The notes: a model not told the origin generated them from the sequence alone. A stretch of DNA of 64,000 nt from Myxococcus hansupus (GCF_000280925.3 NZ_CP012109.1:9150001-9214000); one strand, 5' to 3'; counted from the stretch's first letter, positions 51,013 through 60,288 are shown. Program-made: numbers and translations.

Positions 51013-52238
51013 CGGGGGAGATGGCCATGGCGCACACGCACCGCGCGGACAGGCAGCGGGCTGTTCAGCTCGCCAGCGAGGGCAAGCTGGAGGAGGCGCT
51101 CGCGGAGTACCAGGGCGTGTTGAAGGACGCCCCGGACGACGCGGAGGTCCACCAGAAGGTGGCGGAGCTGTTGGAGTGGCTGAGCCGCCCGGTGGACGCC
51201 GCCGCCGCGTACCAGCAGGCCGCGCTGGCCTGGGCAAAGGCGGGCCAGCCCCTGCGCGCGGTGGCCGCGTGTGTGGCCCTGCCCCGGTTGGGCGCCGCCC
51301 ACGCCGCGCTGGTGCGCACCGCGCGCGTCCTGGCGGAGCGCTTCGCCCTGCGTCCGGAGGCCCCGCTGCCCGCGGACGCGGCGCACGTGCCGGAGCTCGT
51401 CGCCGGCGGCGCGCCCATCCTGTCGCAGGTGAGCCGGGACGCCTTCGTCGCGCTGCTGGAGTCGCTCCAGGTCCGCGCCTTCTTCCCGGGCCAGGCGGTG
51501 GTGGAGGAGGGCGCGCCGGGGGCCTCCATGTTCGCGATGGTGGAGGGCCGCGCGGACGTGGTGCGCGCGCTGGAGGGCGGGCAGCGCCAGAGCGTGGGCG
51601 CGGTGGCGCCAGGGGACTTCTTTGGTGAGTTGGCGCTCATCTCCGAGGGGCCGCGGCTCGCCAGCGTGGTGGCGGCCGAGCGCGCCGTGCTGCTGGAGCT
51701 GACGCGCGCGAGCATGGAGGCGGTGGCGTCGCGGCACCCCGAGGTGACGGCGGTGGTGGACGCCTTCTACCGGCGGCGGATGGTGGAGAACCTCCTGCGC
51801 AGCAACCCCCTCTTCAACCAACTGACGCCGGCGCAGAAGGCCGCGGTGTCGCGCGACTTCGAGCTGCGCACCGTGGCCGCGGGCGAGGCGCTGCTGACGC
51901 AGGGCCAGCCGGGTGACGCCTTCTACGTGCTGCTGCGCGGGCGCTGCACGCCGTGGCTGGAGCAGCTCCATGGGCGGCGCGTAGCGCTGTCGGAGCTGCG
52001 CGAGGGAGACGTCTTCGGCGAAATCTCCCTGCTGCTGGACAAGCCGGTGTCCGCCACCGTGCGCGCGGACGTGGCGGGGGTGGTGCTGCGCCTGGAGCGC
52101 GCCGCCTTCCAGAAGCACCTGCTCAGCCAGCCCGGCCTCAAGGGACAGTTGATGCGCATGGGCACGGAGCGGCTCCAGCGCACGGCGCAGGCGCTGGCCT
52201 CCGGGCGCGTGTTGCACGAAGGCGACCTGCGCGTGTGA
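51009..52238 (+). CDS. Protein with TPR segment and two cyclic nucleotide-binding domains
   Basis: 409 residues from the ATG at 51009 (an alternative ATG lies at 51021). The first ~120 residues are TPR-like helices (AVQLASEGKLEEALAEYQGV). A first cNMP domain covers ~135-255 (AFFPGQAVVEEGAPGASMFA and DFFGELALISEGPRLASVVA) and a second ~262-395 (NPLFNQLTPAQKAAVSRDFE, GEALLTQGQPGDAFYVLLRG, DVFGEISLLLDKPVSATVRA). Both cassettes have FGE, and each has a residue other than the canonical Arg-Thr/Ala pair, so the ligand may differ from cAMP. No DNA-binding helix-turn-helix is present, so it is not a CRP-type regulator. It is translationally coupled to the preceding gene and probably works with it. 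Confidence 0.87.
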   Translation: MTGEMAMAHTHRADRQRAVQLASEGKLEEALAEYQGVLKDAPDDAEVHQKVAELLEWLSRPVDAAAAYQQAALAWAKAGQPLRAVAACVALPRLGAAHAALVRTARVLAERFALRPEAPLPADAAHVPELVAGGAPILSQVSRDAFVALLESLQVRAFFPGQAVVEEGAPGASMFAMVEGRADVVRALEGGQRQSVGAVAPGDFFGELALISEGPRLASVVAAERAVLLELTRASMEAVASRHPEVTAVVDAFYRRRMVENLLRSNPLFNQLTPAQKAAVSRDFELRTVAAGEALLTQGQPGDAFYVLLRGRCTPWLEQLHGRRVALSELREGDVFGEISLLLDKPVSATVRADVAGVVLRLERAAFQKHLLSQPGLKGQLMRMGTERLQRTAQALASGRVLHEGDLRV

Positions 52239-52263
52239 CACGCGGGGACGGCTGGAAACACAA

Positions 52264-52293
52264 CGCCCGGGCCTCCGTGAGGAGACCCGGGCG
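52264..52293. terminator. Stem-loop between convergent genes
   Basis: CGCCCGGG-C-CTCC, loop GTGA, GGAG-A-CCCGGGCG: 12 paired bases with one internal mismatch. It lies 25 bases after the cNMP gene stop and 28 bases before the FadL stop. Bidirectional terminator. Confidence 0.8.
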
Positions 52294-52320
52294 CGGTGAG
52301 GTCCGGACGGTGCCGGAAGA

Positions 52321-53514
52321 CTACATGGAGTAGCCGAGCGTCAGGCCGAACACCTGGGCCGTGCCGTTGTACACGCCGGGGATGCCCGGCGCGGTGCTGT
52401 CCTTGTCGAACAGGTTGACGAACTGGTAGGCGGCGTCGACGCGAACCGCGCCGAAGCTGTAGCCCACGCCCGCGGACATGCCGAAGCGGTCCGCGTCCGG
52501 CAGGTCCGGCGTCAGCGTCTCATTCGGGCTGGGCGCCGGGTCCCAGATGAGGCCCGCGCGCACCTGCAGCGCCTCCGTGATGCCGTACTCGCCGCCCAGG
52601 TGGAAGTTCCACGTCGAGCGCCAGTTCTTCGGCAGCGGGTTGTTGATGGCCGGGTTGTCCGGGAACTCGATGGCGAGCTCTGGGAAGCTGGACCAGCCCA
52701 CCCAGTTGGCGTCGAACGCGAGCGTCAGACGGTCCAGCGGGGTGAAGGCGACGCCCGCCACCACGGACTGCGGCAGCTTGACGTCACCCTGCACGCGGGT
52801 GTCCGGCAGACGGCCCTGGAAGGCCGGCGGCACGTCCCGGAAGTCCGCGTCGCCCTTGAACGTCATGCCAATGGCGCTGCGGTACTGCACGCCCAACGTG
52901 ACGAGCTTGGGGACGACCACGGCCTGGACGCCGGCGTTGAAGCCGAGGCCCCAGCCCGCGCCGCCCAGGTGCACCTGGCCCTCGCTGGTGACGAAGCCCA
53001 GGGCGCGCTTAATCTCCAGCGTGCCACGGGCGATGTTGAGGCCCGCGCCCACGCGGAAGCGGTCGTGGACCTGGTACGCCACCGTGGGGTTGATGTTGTA
53101 GATGGACAGCCCGGACTCCTGGGCGCGGAAGCGGCCCACGAACCCGTCTTCCCACCGGCTGCTCGCGCCGAACGGCGTGTAGAAGCCCACGCCGGCCGCC
53201 AGCTTGTCCGTGATTTTGTACACGGCGAACACGTGCGGCGGCGGGGACAGCGTCGTCTTCTGCCCCTGCACCTCGCCACCCGTGGGGGTGAACTGCAGGC
53301 TGGGGAGGATGCCGGTGACGCCCGCGGTGATGTCCAGCTTCTCCACGCCCAGGATGTTGGCCGAGTTGGAGTAGATGGCGGACGAGTCGTCCAGCCACGC
53401 GGCCGCCGCGTTGCCCATGCCCGTGGAGCGGGCGCTGTGCGTGTTGACCTGGAAGCCCGCGGCCTGGGTGGTCCCGGCGGCGAGCAACGTGATGAGGGAG
53501 AGTGTCTTCTTCAT
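52321..53514 (-). CDS. FadL/TodX-family outer-membrane transporter (OmpP1)
   Basis: 397 residues. The signal peptide MKKTLSLITLLAAGTTQAAG is followed directly by GFQVNTHSARSTGMGNAAAA, the family's N-terminal plug (gfqv...sargtGmG). Strand-like segments follow (ITDKLAAGVGFYTPFGASSR, DRFRVGAGLNIARGTLEIKR) and the end is the typical barrel C-terminus (FGLTLGYSM). FadL proteins let long-chain fatty acids and other hydrophobic compounds cross the outer membrane. It lies 27 bases downstream of a lipase lipoprotein gene and is probably cotranscribed, so it likely imports the lipase products. Confidence 0.92.
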   Translation of the reverse strand: MKKTLSLITLLAAGTTQAAGFQVNTHSARSTGMGNAAAAWLDDSSAIYSNSANILGVEKLDITAGVTGILPSLQFTPTGGEVQGQKTTLSPPPHVFAVYKITDKLAAGVGFYTPFGASSRWEDGFVGRFRAQESGLSIYNINPTVAYQVHDRFRVGAGLNIARGTLEIKRALGFVTSEGQVHLGGAGWGLGFNAGVQAVVVPKLVTLGVQYRSAIGMTFKGDADFRDVPPAFQGRLPDTRVQGDVKLPQSVVAGVAFTPLDRLTLAFDANWVGWSSFPELAIEFPDNPAINNPLPKNWRSTWNFHLGGEYGITEALQVRAGLIWDPAPSPNETLTPDLPDADRFGMSAGVGYSFGAVRVDAAYQFVNLFDKDSTAPGIPGVYNGTAQVFGLTLGYSM

Positions 53515-53541
53515 GTGCGTTCGTTCTCTCTCGCGAGGCCG

Positions 53542-56538
53542 TTACGGGGAGGGCGCGGTGCCCGTGTTCAGGAACTGAATGACCTGGTTCTGGGCCGAAT
53601 CACGCACGGCCTTGAGGACGCGGCTCGTCGTGGAGTCGGGCGGCAGCGACGGGTCCACGATGCCGAAGAAGGCGTGGCGGACGTCCAGCGGGAGCGGGGT
53701 GTCGTTCGGCACCATGTACGACTGCACCGTGCGCGGCGCGGAGGCGTTCACCAGCGGGTTGTTGGCCGCGTTGATGAGGCCCTCGGTCACCGGGTTGGGC
53801 ATGACCATGTCGCCGGCGATGTACTGGATGAAGGCCTCGCGGTTGGCGGGAGCCGACGGCGCGTTCTCCAGGTAGACGCCGTAGTTGCGGGGCGAGGCCG
53901 GGTCCAGGATGGTGCGCGCCAGGGTGATGAACTCGTAGAACTCCGGCGTGCCCGGGGCGCGGCCGATGCCCGCCAGCGACTGGAAGAAGCCCGTGCGGTA
54001 GCGCACGAACGTCGGGTCGGTGGCCGTCAGGAGGATGTCCACCAGGTCGCCACCCGGGGCGTTGAGCGCCGTGCGGGCCACGACGGGAGACACGGAGGCG
54101 GACAGCGCGCCCTGGATGCCGCCCAGGCTCTGGCCCACGTAGTGGAACTGGCTGGTGTTGAGGGGAGAGACGCCCGCGAGGCCCAGACGGCCGCTGAGGC
54201 TGTCGGCGTCCAGCGCGCGCACGAACTGCGCGAAGTCCACCACGTGGTGGCGGAAGTTGTCGCGCGTGGCGAACAGGTTGACCAGGTTCAGGAAGCCGGT
54301 GCCCGAGGCGAACGGCGCCTGGTTCGGACCCGGACGGGCGAAGTCACCACCCTCGCACACGCCGGTGGTGTCGCCAGGGGCACCCAGGCAGCGGCCCAGG
54401 CCCTGGCTGCCGCAGAACACGTCGCCGTGCAGCGGACCCGTGGGGCTGGTGTCCAGGGAGCAGGCCGGACGGTCGGCGGAGATGCAGCGGCCGTAGGTGG
54501 GGGCGCCCACCGTCAGGTCGCAGGTGGAGTCGTCGGAGCAGGCCTCGTCCGGCGTGGTGGCGACGAACTCCGGGGTGCCGTCACGGTTGGCGTCGACGAA
54601 GACGGGCGACGTGGGGCTGATGCCCGCGCAGGTGGAGCGCTCACCGTGGAACACGGTGTCGATGGCGGCCACCGCGTAACCCGCGGCGTTGAAGTTGTTG
54701 GCCACCGTCATGATGTTGGTGCGGTTGCCCGTCAGGCCGTGGCCGAAGACGACCACCGGGTAGCCACCCTCCGGCGCCGCGGCGGCCGGCGTGAAGAGCA
54801 TGAACGGGACGCGGTCGATGCGCGGCTGGGCGCGGTTGAGCGTGCCCTGCGTGTCGTCCAGGATGTAGGGCGAGTGGTAGGCGCCGATGAAGACGCGGCC
54901 CACGGCCTCGTTGTCCAGCGTCAGGCCCTGCATCGTGCCCTTGATGTTGGCCGTCTGGTCCACCAGGTACACGGGGTCGGCCGGCACCTGCGTGGGGGCC
55001 ACGTTCAGCCGCTCGAGGACGGGGCGCGTGGTCTGGGTGGTGAACGCCCAGGCCAGGTTGATGTCCTTGCGCGGGAGGCCACCGGCCTCCAGGGCGTCGA
55101 ACAGGGGCTTGAGGCCCTGGCGCGCCGGCTCCAACTGCGCGGCGAGCGCGTCCGGCACGGCGGCCAACTGGCTCTTGCCGTTGGCGTCCACCAGCGGGCT
55201 CGCCATGCGCATCAGCGCCTGGGCGGGCGTGGGCGCCACGTAGCGGCCGTCCTCGTCCTTCAGGCCGCTCATCATCACGACGGCGTACTGGGTGCCCTCG
55301 TCCAGCGGCACCTCGGGGACGATCTGGAGCTGCTGCGGCGAGCCCTCGACGGGCGTCAGGCCGGCGACGAGGGGCTCACAGCTGATGCACGCCTTCACCT
55401 GGGGGTTGGTGCCCGAGGTCAGGTTGGAGAGCTTGACGAAGCGCAGGTTGGAGCGCGTGTCGCGCGTGGAGCCCTCGGGGTCCGGCGCGAAGCCAACCTT
55501 CAGGCGGATGGACGCGTCGTGCAGCCGGGCGCCCGGCTCCAGCGGGCCACGCGTGGCGCTGTTCTCGGAGACGATGGGGGCGGTGGTGGACCAGCCGTCC
55601 AGCGTGTTGAGGCCCGCGATGAGGCTCTGCGCGGGGCCCGGGTCGGCGGGAACCGGCAGGTTCAGGCGCGCGGGAGCCGTCTCGGTGGCGGGCACGCGCA
55701 GCAGGTCGTTGGGGAAGGGGATGACGCTGCCGGCCGGGTCGAAGGTGGCCTCCGGCTGGTCCATGATGGTGAAGGTCCAGAGGAGGACGATGTCCTCGCG
55801 CTTCACGCCGAACTGCTCGGACACCACGTTCAGGATGGGGGCGTAGCCACGGCGGAGCTGCTCCAGCCGCAAGGCGCTGGCCGTCTGATCCGCCAGGCGG
55901 CGGGCGGGGTCCGTCTCCGTGGAGGGGATGAGCTCGGTGGCCGTCTGGCAGTTGGGCGCCGTCAGGTCCTGGCACGTCACCAGGGACTCGGTGGAGCTGG
56001 CGAAGGACCACGTGGCGGACGGGATGACCTGCCGGCCGGCCGTCGTCTTCACGCCGTTCTCACCGCCGATGATGGCCACCGCGTAGCGGCCACCCTTGGG
56101 CCACGCGGGCTCGGGCGGGAAGATGTTGATGAGGCCGCGCTCCGGGTCGTACCCGAGGGCGCGCGGCGTCGCCGGCTTGGCCAGCGGCGTCCCCGCGTAC
56201 ACGTCGATGATCTTGACCGTGTTCGTGTTCACGGTCGTCGGGTCCAGGTTGCGGATGAGCGTGGACGCGGTGACGGTGGTGGGGAAGCCGTTGAGCGAGT
56301 TCACGTAGTCGCGCGTGAACTCCTGCTCGGCGGCGGACGCCTGGGGGTTGATGGGGGCGTTGACCAGGCCATTGACGATGGCCAGGTCATTGGGGGACGG
56401 GACGACGGGCGGAGAGCCGGTCGGGTCGAACTCCGCGACGACCGAGTCTTCAGGGCTCCGCGGCGGATCCTGTGCGATGTCGGGAGTACAGGCCGAGGCG
56501 CCCAGGGCCAGAGCCCCGAGGAACAACACCTTTCTCAT
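53542..56538 (-). CDS. Large lipase lipoprotein (bacterial virulence-factor lipase type)
   Basis: 998 residues from the ATG at 56538, with GGAGGGGG upstream. The signal peptide ends GASAC (Cys17). The N-terminal ~550 residues are beta-rich (SPPVVPSPNDLAIVNGLVNA, NLDPTTVNTNTVKIIDVYAG), as in the virulence-factor lipase N-terminal region. An alpha/beta-hydrolase part then contains the oxyanion-type VVFGHGLTGNRTNIM and the nucleophile elbow YVGQSLGGIQGA, with Ser804. A Cys-rich insert lies between (about 685-760), with several CxxD/C pairs that may form disulfides. It should act at the outer membrane as an esterase or lipase. It forms an operon with FadL, 27 bases downstream. Confidence 0.9.
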   Translation of the reverse strand: MRKVLFLGALALGASACTPDIAQDPPRSPEDSVVAEFDPTGSPPVVPSPNDLAIVNGLVNAPINPQASAAEQEFTRDYVNSLNGFPTTVTASTLIRNLDPTTVNTNTVKIIDVYAGTPLAKPATPRALGYDPERGLINIFPPEPAWPKGGRYAVAIIGGENGVKTTAGRQVIPSATWSFASSTESLVTCQDLTAPNCQTATELIPSTETDPARRLADQTASALRLEQLRRGYAPILNVVSEQFGVKREDIVLLWTFTIMDQPEATFDPAGSVIPFPNDLLRVPATETAPARLNLPVPADPGPAQSLIAGLNTLDGWSTTAPIVSENSATRGPLEPGARLHDASIRLKVGFAPDPEGSTRDTRSNLRFVKLSNLTSGTNPQVKACISCEPLVAGLTPVEGSPQQLQIVPEVPLDEGTQYAVVMMSGLKDEDGRYVAPTPAQALMRMASPLVDANGKSQLAAVPDALAAQLEPARQGLKPLFDALEAGGLPRKDINLAWAFTTQTTRPVLERLNVAPTQVPADPVYLVDQTANIKGTMQGLTLDNEAVGRVFIGAYHSPYILDDTQGTLNRAQPRIDRVPFMLFTPAAAAPEGGYPVVVFGHGLTGNRTNIMTVANNFNAAGYAVAAIDTVFHGERSTCAGISPTSPVFVDANRDGTPEFVATTPDEACSDDSTCDLTVGAPTYGRCISADRPACSLDTSPTGPLHGDVFCGSQGLGRCLGAPGDTTGVCEGGDFARPGPNQAPFASGTGFLNLVNLFATRDNFRHHVVDFAQFVRALDADSLSGRLGLAGVSPLNTSQFHYVGQSLGGIQGALSASVSPVVARTALNAPGGDLVDILLTATDPTFVRYRTGFFQSLAGIGRAPGTPEFYEFITLARTILDPASPRNYGVYLENAPSAPANREAFIQYIAGDMVMPNPVTEGLINAANNPLVNASAPRTVQSYMVPNDTPLPLDVRHAFFGIVDPSLPPDSTTSRVLKAVRDSAQNQVIQFLNTGTAPSP

Positions 56539-56731
56539 GGGTACAACCCCCTCCAAGTCCTGGGTTGGTGATGACTGGACTGGAAACGTCTGTGGCGTAC
56601 CACGTCCCTGGGTTGGCAGGAAGACAAGGGACTTGACGCGTCGTGTCACTTATGCTGGCGCGTGCGTGCTGCTGAGACGGGCCGTCGTTGACACGCTGCG
56701 CAGTGGGCTTGGGGCGGTTACGCTGCCGCGC

Positions 56732-57259
56732 ATGAACCGACTATTGGGTGTGCTGGTGGTGGCAGTGGCGACGGTGGCGCATGCGCAGTCCGCGGGCGGC
56801 TTGACGTGGACGGCGCCAGCGGAGTGGGCGGCCCAGGGCGACCGGCCCATGCGCGCGGCGACGTACAAGATTCCCGCGGCGAAGGGCGACACGGAGGCCG
56901 CCGAGCTGGCCGTGTTCTACTTCGGCCAGGGTCAGGGCGGCGCGGTGGATGCCAACGTGAAGCGTTGGGTGGGCCAGTTCCAGACGGCGGACGGCAAGCC
57001 CATCCCGCAGGACAAGTCGAAGACGAAGACGGAGAAGGTCAACGGCATGCCGCTGACCACCGTGGACGTGAAGGGGACGTACACCGGCGGCGGGCCGATG
57101 ATGGGCCCCTCCACGCCCAAGCCCGGCTTCCGGTTGCTGGGCGCCATCGTCGAGGGCGCCCAGGGCGCCGTCTTCTTCAAGCTGACGGGCCCGGAGAAGA
57201 CGGTGGCCGCTTCGGAGAAGTCCTTCCGCAAGCTGCTGGAGTCGGTGAAGAAGCAGTAG
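56732..57259 (+). CDS. Secreted protein of unknown function
   Basis: 175 residues from the ATG at 56732. The signal peptide is MNRLLGVLVVAVATVAHAQS, with cleavage at AHA-QS. The mature part starts TWTAPAEWAAQGDRPMRAAT and contains ELAVFYFGQGQGGAVDANVK, RWVGQFQTADGKP and the end EKSFRKLLESVKKQ. This pattern (W-x-x-P-x-x-W, then AELxVFYFG) recurs in myxobacterial and planctomycete periplasmic proteins, but I know no function. It is divergent from the lipase operon and convergent with the OmpA-family gene. Confidence 0.8.
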   Translation: MNRLLGVLVVAVATVAHAQSAGGLTWTAPAEWAAQGDRPMRAATYKIPAAKGDTEAAELAVFYFGQGQGGAVDANVKRWVGQFQTADGKPIPQDKSKTKTEKVNGMPLTTVDVKGTYTGGGPMMGPSTPKPGFRLLGAIVEGAQGAVFFKLTGPEKTVAASEKSFRKLLESVKKQ

Positions 57260-57273
57260 CCCAAGGGGCTACT
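57255..57273. terminator. Compact stem-loop spanning both stop codons
   Basis: AGTAGCCC (57255-57262) and GGGCTACT (57266-57273) pair perfectly around AAG. The left arm contains the TAG of the plus-strand gene; the right arm contains the TAG (CTA) of the minus-strand gene. It would serve as a minimal bidirectional terminator. Confidence 0.7.
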
Positions 57274-58156
57274 TCGTGCCGCGCGCGGGCTTCGCCTGGC
57301 CCTTGGCCGTGGTGCCGCCCGCGACCGCGCGTTGCACCGCCGCTGGCGGCGTGCGCTTGGAGGGCAGGTCCGGCATCAGCAGCACCTCGATGCGCCGGTT
57401 GCGCGCGCGGCCCTGCGGCGTGGCGTTGGCGGACACCGGGCGCATCTGGCCGTAGCCCGCCGCCACCAGCCGCCGCGCGGGCACGCCGCCCGTCTCCTGG
57501 AGGAAGCGCACGACGTTCACCGCGCGCGCCACCGACAGCTCCCAGTTGCTGGGGAAGACGGCCTGCAGCTTCTGCGACGGCGGCGAGTCGTCCGTGTGGC
57601 CCGACACCTGGATGGACTTGTCCTCCACCTTCGCCAGCACGCTGCCCAGCCGCGTGAGCACCTCCTGGCCGCGCGCGCTGATGCTCGCGTCGCCGGAGTC
57701 GAAGAGCACCTTGTCCACCAGGTCCACCTGGATGCGGCCCTCCGCCTGGGACAGCTTGATGGCGCCCTCGGCGATCTCCGCCTTCATCTTGTCCTGCAAG
57801 TCGTCGTAGGTGGCCTTCAGCTTGGCCAGCTCCGCCTCCTGCTCCTGCACCGTCTGGCTGAGCTGCTCCTTCTCCGTGCTGAGCTGCTCCTTCTCCGTGG
57901 CGAGCTGGGTGTGCTCGGCCTCCAGCGCCGCCAGCTTCTGCTCCAACATGAGCCGCGCGGACTCCGCGTCGCGGGCCCGCGTGGTGGCGTCCATGGCGGC
58001 CTGGCGGGACTGCTCCGCCAGCGCCTCGGCCTTCGTGGTGCCGCGGTTCGCGAGGAACAGCACGCCGCCCGACATCAGCACCACCAGCGCCGTCACCAGC
58101 CAGGGCACCCAGGGCCGTGCGTTGGGGGCCTGTCCGTGCTGTGGGGACTCCGTCAT
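57269..58156 (-). CDS. OmpA-family protein with N-terminal membrane anchor and coiled coil
   Basis: 295 residues. A single membrane helix (VPWLVTALVVLMSGGVLFLA, ~17-36) is followed by a long coiled coil (~45-135, EKEQLSTEKEQLSQTVQEQE). A C-terminal OmpA/MotB peptidoglycan-binding domain covers ~145-265: VLFDSGDASISARGQEVLTR, the IQVSGHTDDSPPSQK block, NWELSVARAVNVVRFLQE and GYGQMRPVSANATPQGRARN with the NRRIEVLL end. It is anchored in the inner membrane and spans to the peptidoglycan, in the style of MotB or TolR-like stators; no MotA partner is present here. Confidence 0.92.
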   Translation of the reverse strand: MTESPQHGQAPNARPWVPWLVTALVVLMSGGVLFLANRGTTKAEALAEQSRQAAMDATTRARDAESARLMLEQKLAALEAEHTQLATEKEQLSTEKEQLSQTVQEQEAELAKLKATYDDLQDKMKAEIAEGAIKLSQAEGRIQVDLVDKVLFDSGDASISARGQEVLTRLGSVLAKVEDKSIQVSGHTDDSPPSQKLQAVFPSNWELSVARAVNVVRFLQETGGVPARRLVAAGYGQMRPVSANATPQGRARNRRIEVLLMPDLPSKRTPPAAVQRAVAGGTTAKGQAKPARGTK

Positions 58157-58417
58157 GTCGCGACCTCCGAGGGGGGACTTCAGGGGGAACGCGCGTCACC
58201 GTAGCGAGACGCACGGGGTGCGCCACAAGGCGCTCCGGTGTGCGCAGGTGTCTGGCGGTGCAAGGTTGCAGCGGTGTCAGAAGGCGGCCGCGTGCACCAC
58301 ACGCCGCGTCGCTCGGGCCCCGGCCTCCGAGCGGAATCGGTGTCCGGGCGCTGCATCCGGCGGTGGGAGTGGACAGGTTGTCCAGGACACGTTCGGAGGT
58401 TCTCGGAGGCGCGGAAG

Positions 58418-59380
58418 ATGGGGCAGTTGATTGACGGGACCTGGCACGCGGGCTGGTACGCGCCGGATGAATCGGGGCGCTTCCAGCGTCCCGCCACCGT
58501 GTTCCGGGAACGGGTGACGGCGGATGGCTCCAGCGGCTTTCAGGCGGAGCCCGGCCGGTACCACCTCTACATCTCCTACGCATGTCCCTGGGCCAGCCGG
58601 GTGGCCATCATCCGCAAGCTGAAGAAGCTGGAGGGCGTCATCGGCCTCACGGTGGTGGACCCGCGCATGGGCGATGACGGGTGGAGCTTCCAGGGCTACC
58701 CGGGCTCGGACCCGGAGCCCTTCCACGGCTTCCGTTTCCTGCGCGAGCTCTACGTGAAGGCCCGCGCGGACTACACGGGCCGCGTCACGGTGCCGGTGCT
58801 CTGGGACACGCAGCGCGAGACGGTGGTGAACAACGAATCGCGCGAGCTGCTGCGCATGTTGGACACGGAGTTCGACGCGTTCGGTGACGCGTCCGTGCAG
58901 CTCGCGCCGCCGCACCTGCGCGCGCAGGTGGACGCCACGCTGGACGCCATCTACCCGTCCATCAACAACGGCGTGTACCGCGCGGGGTTCGCGACGAGCC
59001 AGGACGCCTACGAGGCCGCGTGCCGCGAGCTGTTCTCCGCGCTGGATGTCTGGGAGCAGGTGCTGGGCACGCGGCGCTACCTGTGCGGCGCCACGCTCAC
59101 CGAAGCCGACGTGTGCCTCTACACGACGCTGGTGCGCTTCGACCTCGTGTACCACGCCCACTTCAAGTGCAACCTGCGGCGCATCCAGGACTACCCGAAT
59201 CTGTGGGGGTACCTGAAGGAGCTGTACCAGACGCCCGGCTTCACCGAGACGACGCAGTTGGACCACATCAAGCTGCACTACTACTGGAGCCAGACGACGG
59301 TGAATCCCACGCGGGTGGTGCCGCTGGGGCCCACGGTGCCGCTTGGGGAGCCCCACGACCGCGCGCTGCGTTTCGGATGA
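58418..59380 (+). CDS. Glutathionyl-hydroquinone reductase (GST superfamily, xi class)
   Basis: 320 residues from the ATG at 58418. The active-site YISYACPWASR has the catalytic Cys56 in the CPWA motif of glutathionyl-hydroquinone reductases (YqjG/PcpF family). DPRMGDDGWSFQGYPGSDPE, then PVLWDTQRETVVNNESRELL (the VNNES glutathione-binding block) and the helical LTEADVCLYTTLVRFDLVYH, HFKCNLRRIQDYPNLWGYLK also match. The enzyme reduces glutathionyl-hydroquinones with glutathione, detoxifying quinones in the cytoplasm. It is divergent from the OmpA-family gene, with ~260 bases between them. Confidence 0.93.
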   Translation: MGQLIDGTWHAGWYAPDESGRFQRPATVFRERVTADGSSGFQAEPGRYHLYISYACPWASRVAIIRKLKKLEGVIGLTVVDPRMGDDGWSFQGYPGSDPEPFHGFRFLRELYVKARADYTGRVTVPVLWDTQRETVVNNESRELLRMLDTEFDAFGDASVQLAPPHLRAQVDATLDAIYPSINNGVYRAGFATSQDAYEAACRELFSALDVWEQVLGTRRYLCGATLTEADVCLYTTLVRFDLVYHAHFKCNLRRIQDYPNLWGYLKELYQTPGFTETTQLDHIKLHYYWSQTTVNPTRVVPLGPTVPLGEPHDRALRFG

Positions 59381-59560
59381 CGGGTGGTGGACGGAGCGCC
59401 TGTCTGGATGCTCATCCAGCGAACACCCTCCGGAGTGACTGGCGTCTGGCTGACGGCTGGAACCCAGGGGTGGGCTGCAATCCTACGCGGACGCCACAGC
59501 CTTTGAGCGAAGGCCCCCGGGCCTGCTGGCGTTCATTCATGGGGGCGGAGGAGGCGTGGC

Positions 59561-60268
59561 ATGAAGGCAGTCGCAATCATCCTCGCTGCGGGAGAGGCCC
59601 GGCGGATGGGCCACCCCAAGGCGCTTATCGAGCATGAGGGAGGAAAGAGCTTCCTCCAGTCGCTGGCATCCACCTTTGGCAAGGCGGGGGCCACGGTGCT
59701 CGGCGTGGTGGGGAAGGACTCCGAGGCGGTCCGCGAGCAGCATCCAGGCATGGACCTGGTGGAGGCGGAGCGGTGGCAGGAAGGGCCGCTGCTTTCGATG
59801 AAGGCGGGCATCGAGGCCGCGCTGGAGTCGGGGGCGGACGTGGTGCTGTTGCACCCGGTGGACATGCCCGCGCTTCGGGCCTCCACGCTCAAGTCGCTCT
59901 TGAAGATGGTGGATGGCGCGGGCCCGGACGAAAGCCTGCGGCCGGAGTTCGAGGGCGCGCCTGGCTGGCCGCTGGTGTTGTCGAGGAGCGCCGCCGAGCG
60001 GCTGCGCGCCTCGGAGGGGCAGCAGGTGGAGCCCGCGTTGGTGGCGATGAAGGTGCGCCGCGTGCCGGTGAAGGACCCGGGCGTGGTGGTGAACATCAAC
60101 ACGCCGGAGACCTACGAGCGCCTGTTCGGCACGCAGCCGAAGCTGGCGCCTCCACCCAAGCGGCGCGGCAAGCGCGGCACGGGCCCGGCGACCTCCAGCG
60201 TGTCGGACCTGGGGGACCTGGGGGGCAGCTCGAGCTCGGCCCCCATGGCCGCGGCGTCCGACGAGTAA
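59561..60268 (+). CDS. MobA/MocA-like NTP transferase
   Basis: 235 residues. The nucleotide-binding signature VAIILAAGEARRMGHPKALI (LAAGxSxRMGxPKxL) and the metal-binding Asp in LLHPVDMPALRA (PVDxP) are in place for a molybdenum-cofactor cytidylyl- or guanylyltransferase-like enzyme. The C-terminal ~40 residues are Pro/Lys/Ser-rich, without similarity. No molybdoenzyme genes are in the window, so the substrate is uncertain. The upstream 180 bases (59381-59560) hold no gene. Confidence 0.88.
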   Translation: MKAVAIILAAGEARRMGHPKALIEHEGGKSFLQSLASTFGKAGATVLGVVGKDSEAVREQHPGMDLVEAERWQEGPLLSMKAGIEAALESGADVVLLHPVDMPALRASTLKSLLKMVDGAGPDESLRPEFEGAPGWPLVLSRSAAERLRASEGQQVEPALVAMKVRRVPVKDPGVVVNINTPETYERLFGTQPKLAPPPKRRGKRGTGPATSSVSDLGDLGGSSSSAPMAAASDE

Positions 60269-60288
60269 CGGGCGGTGCGCAAGTCTGG

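Noticed and set aside
52600..56571. 1323-codon plus-strand frame opposite the lipase and FadL genes
   Set aside because: It spans two well-supported minus-strand genes and has shadow composition (Arg/Gly/Ala/Val repeats).
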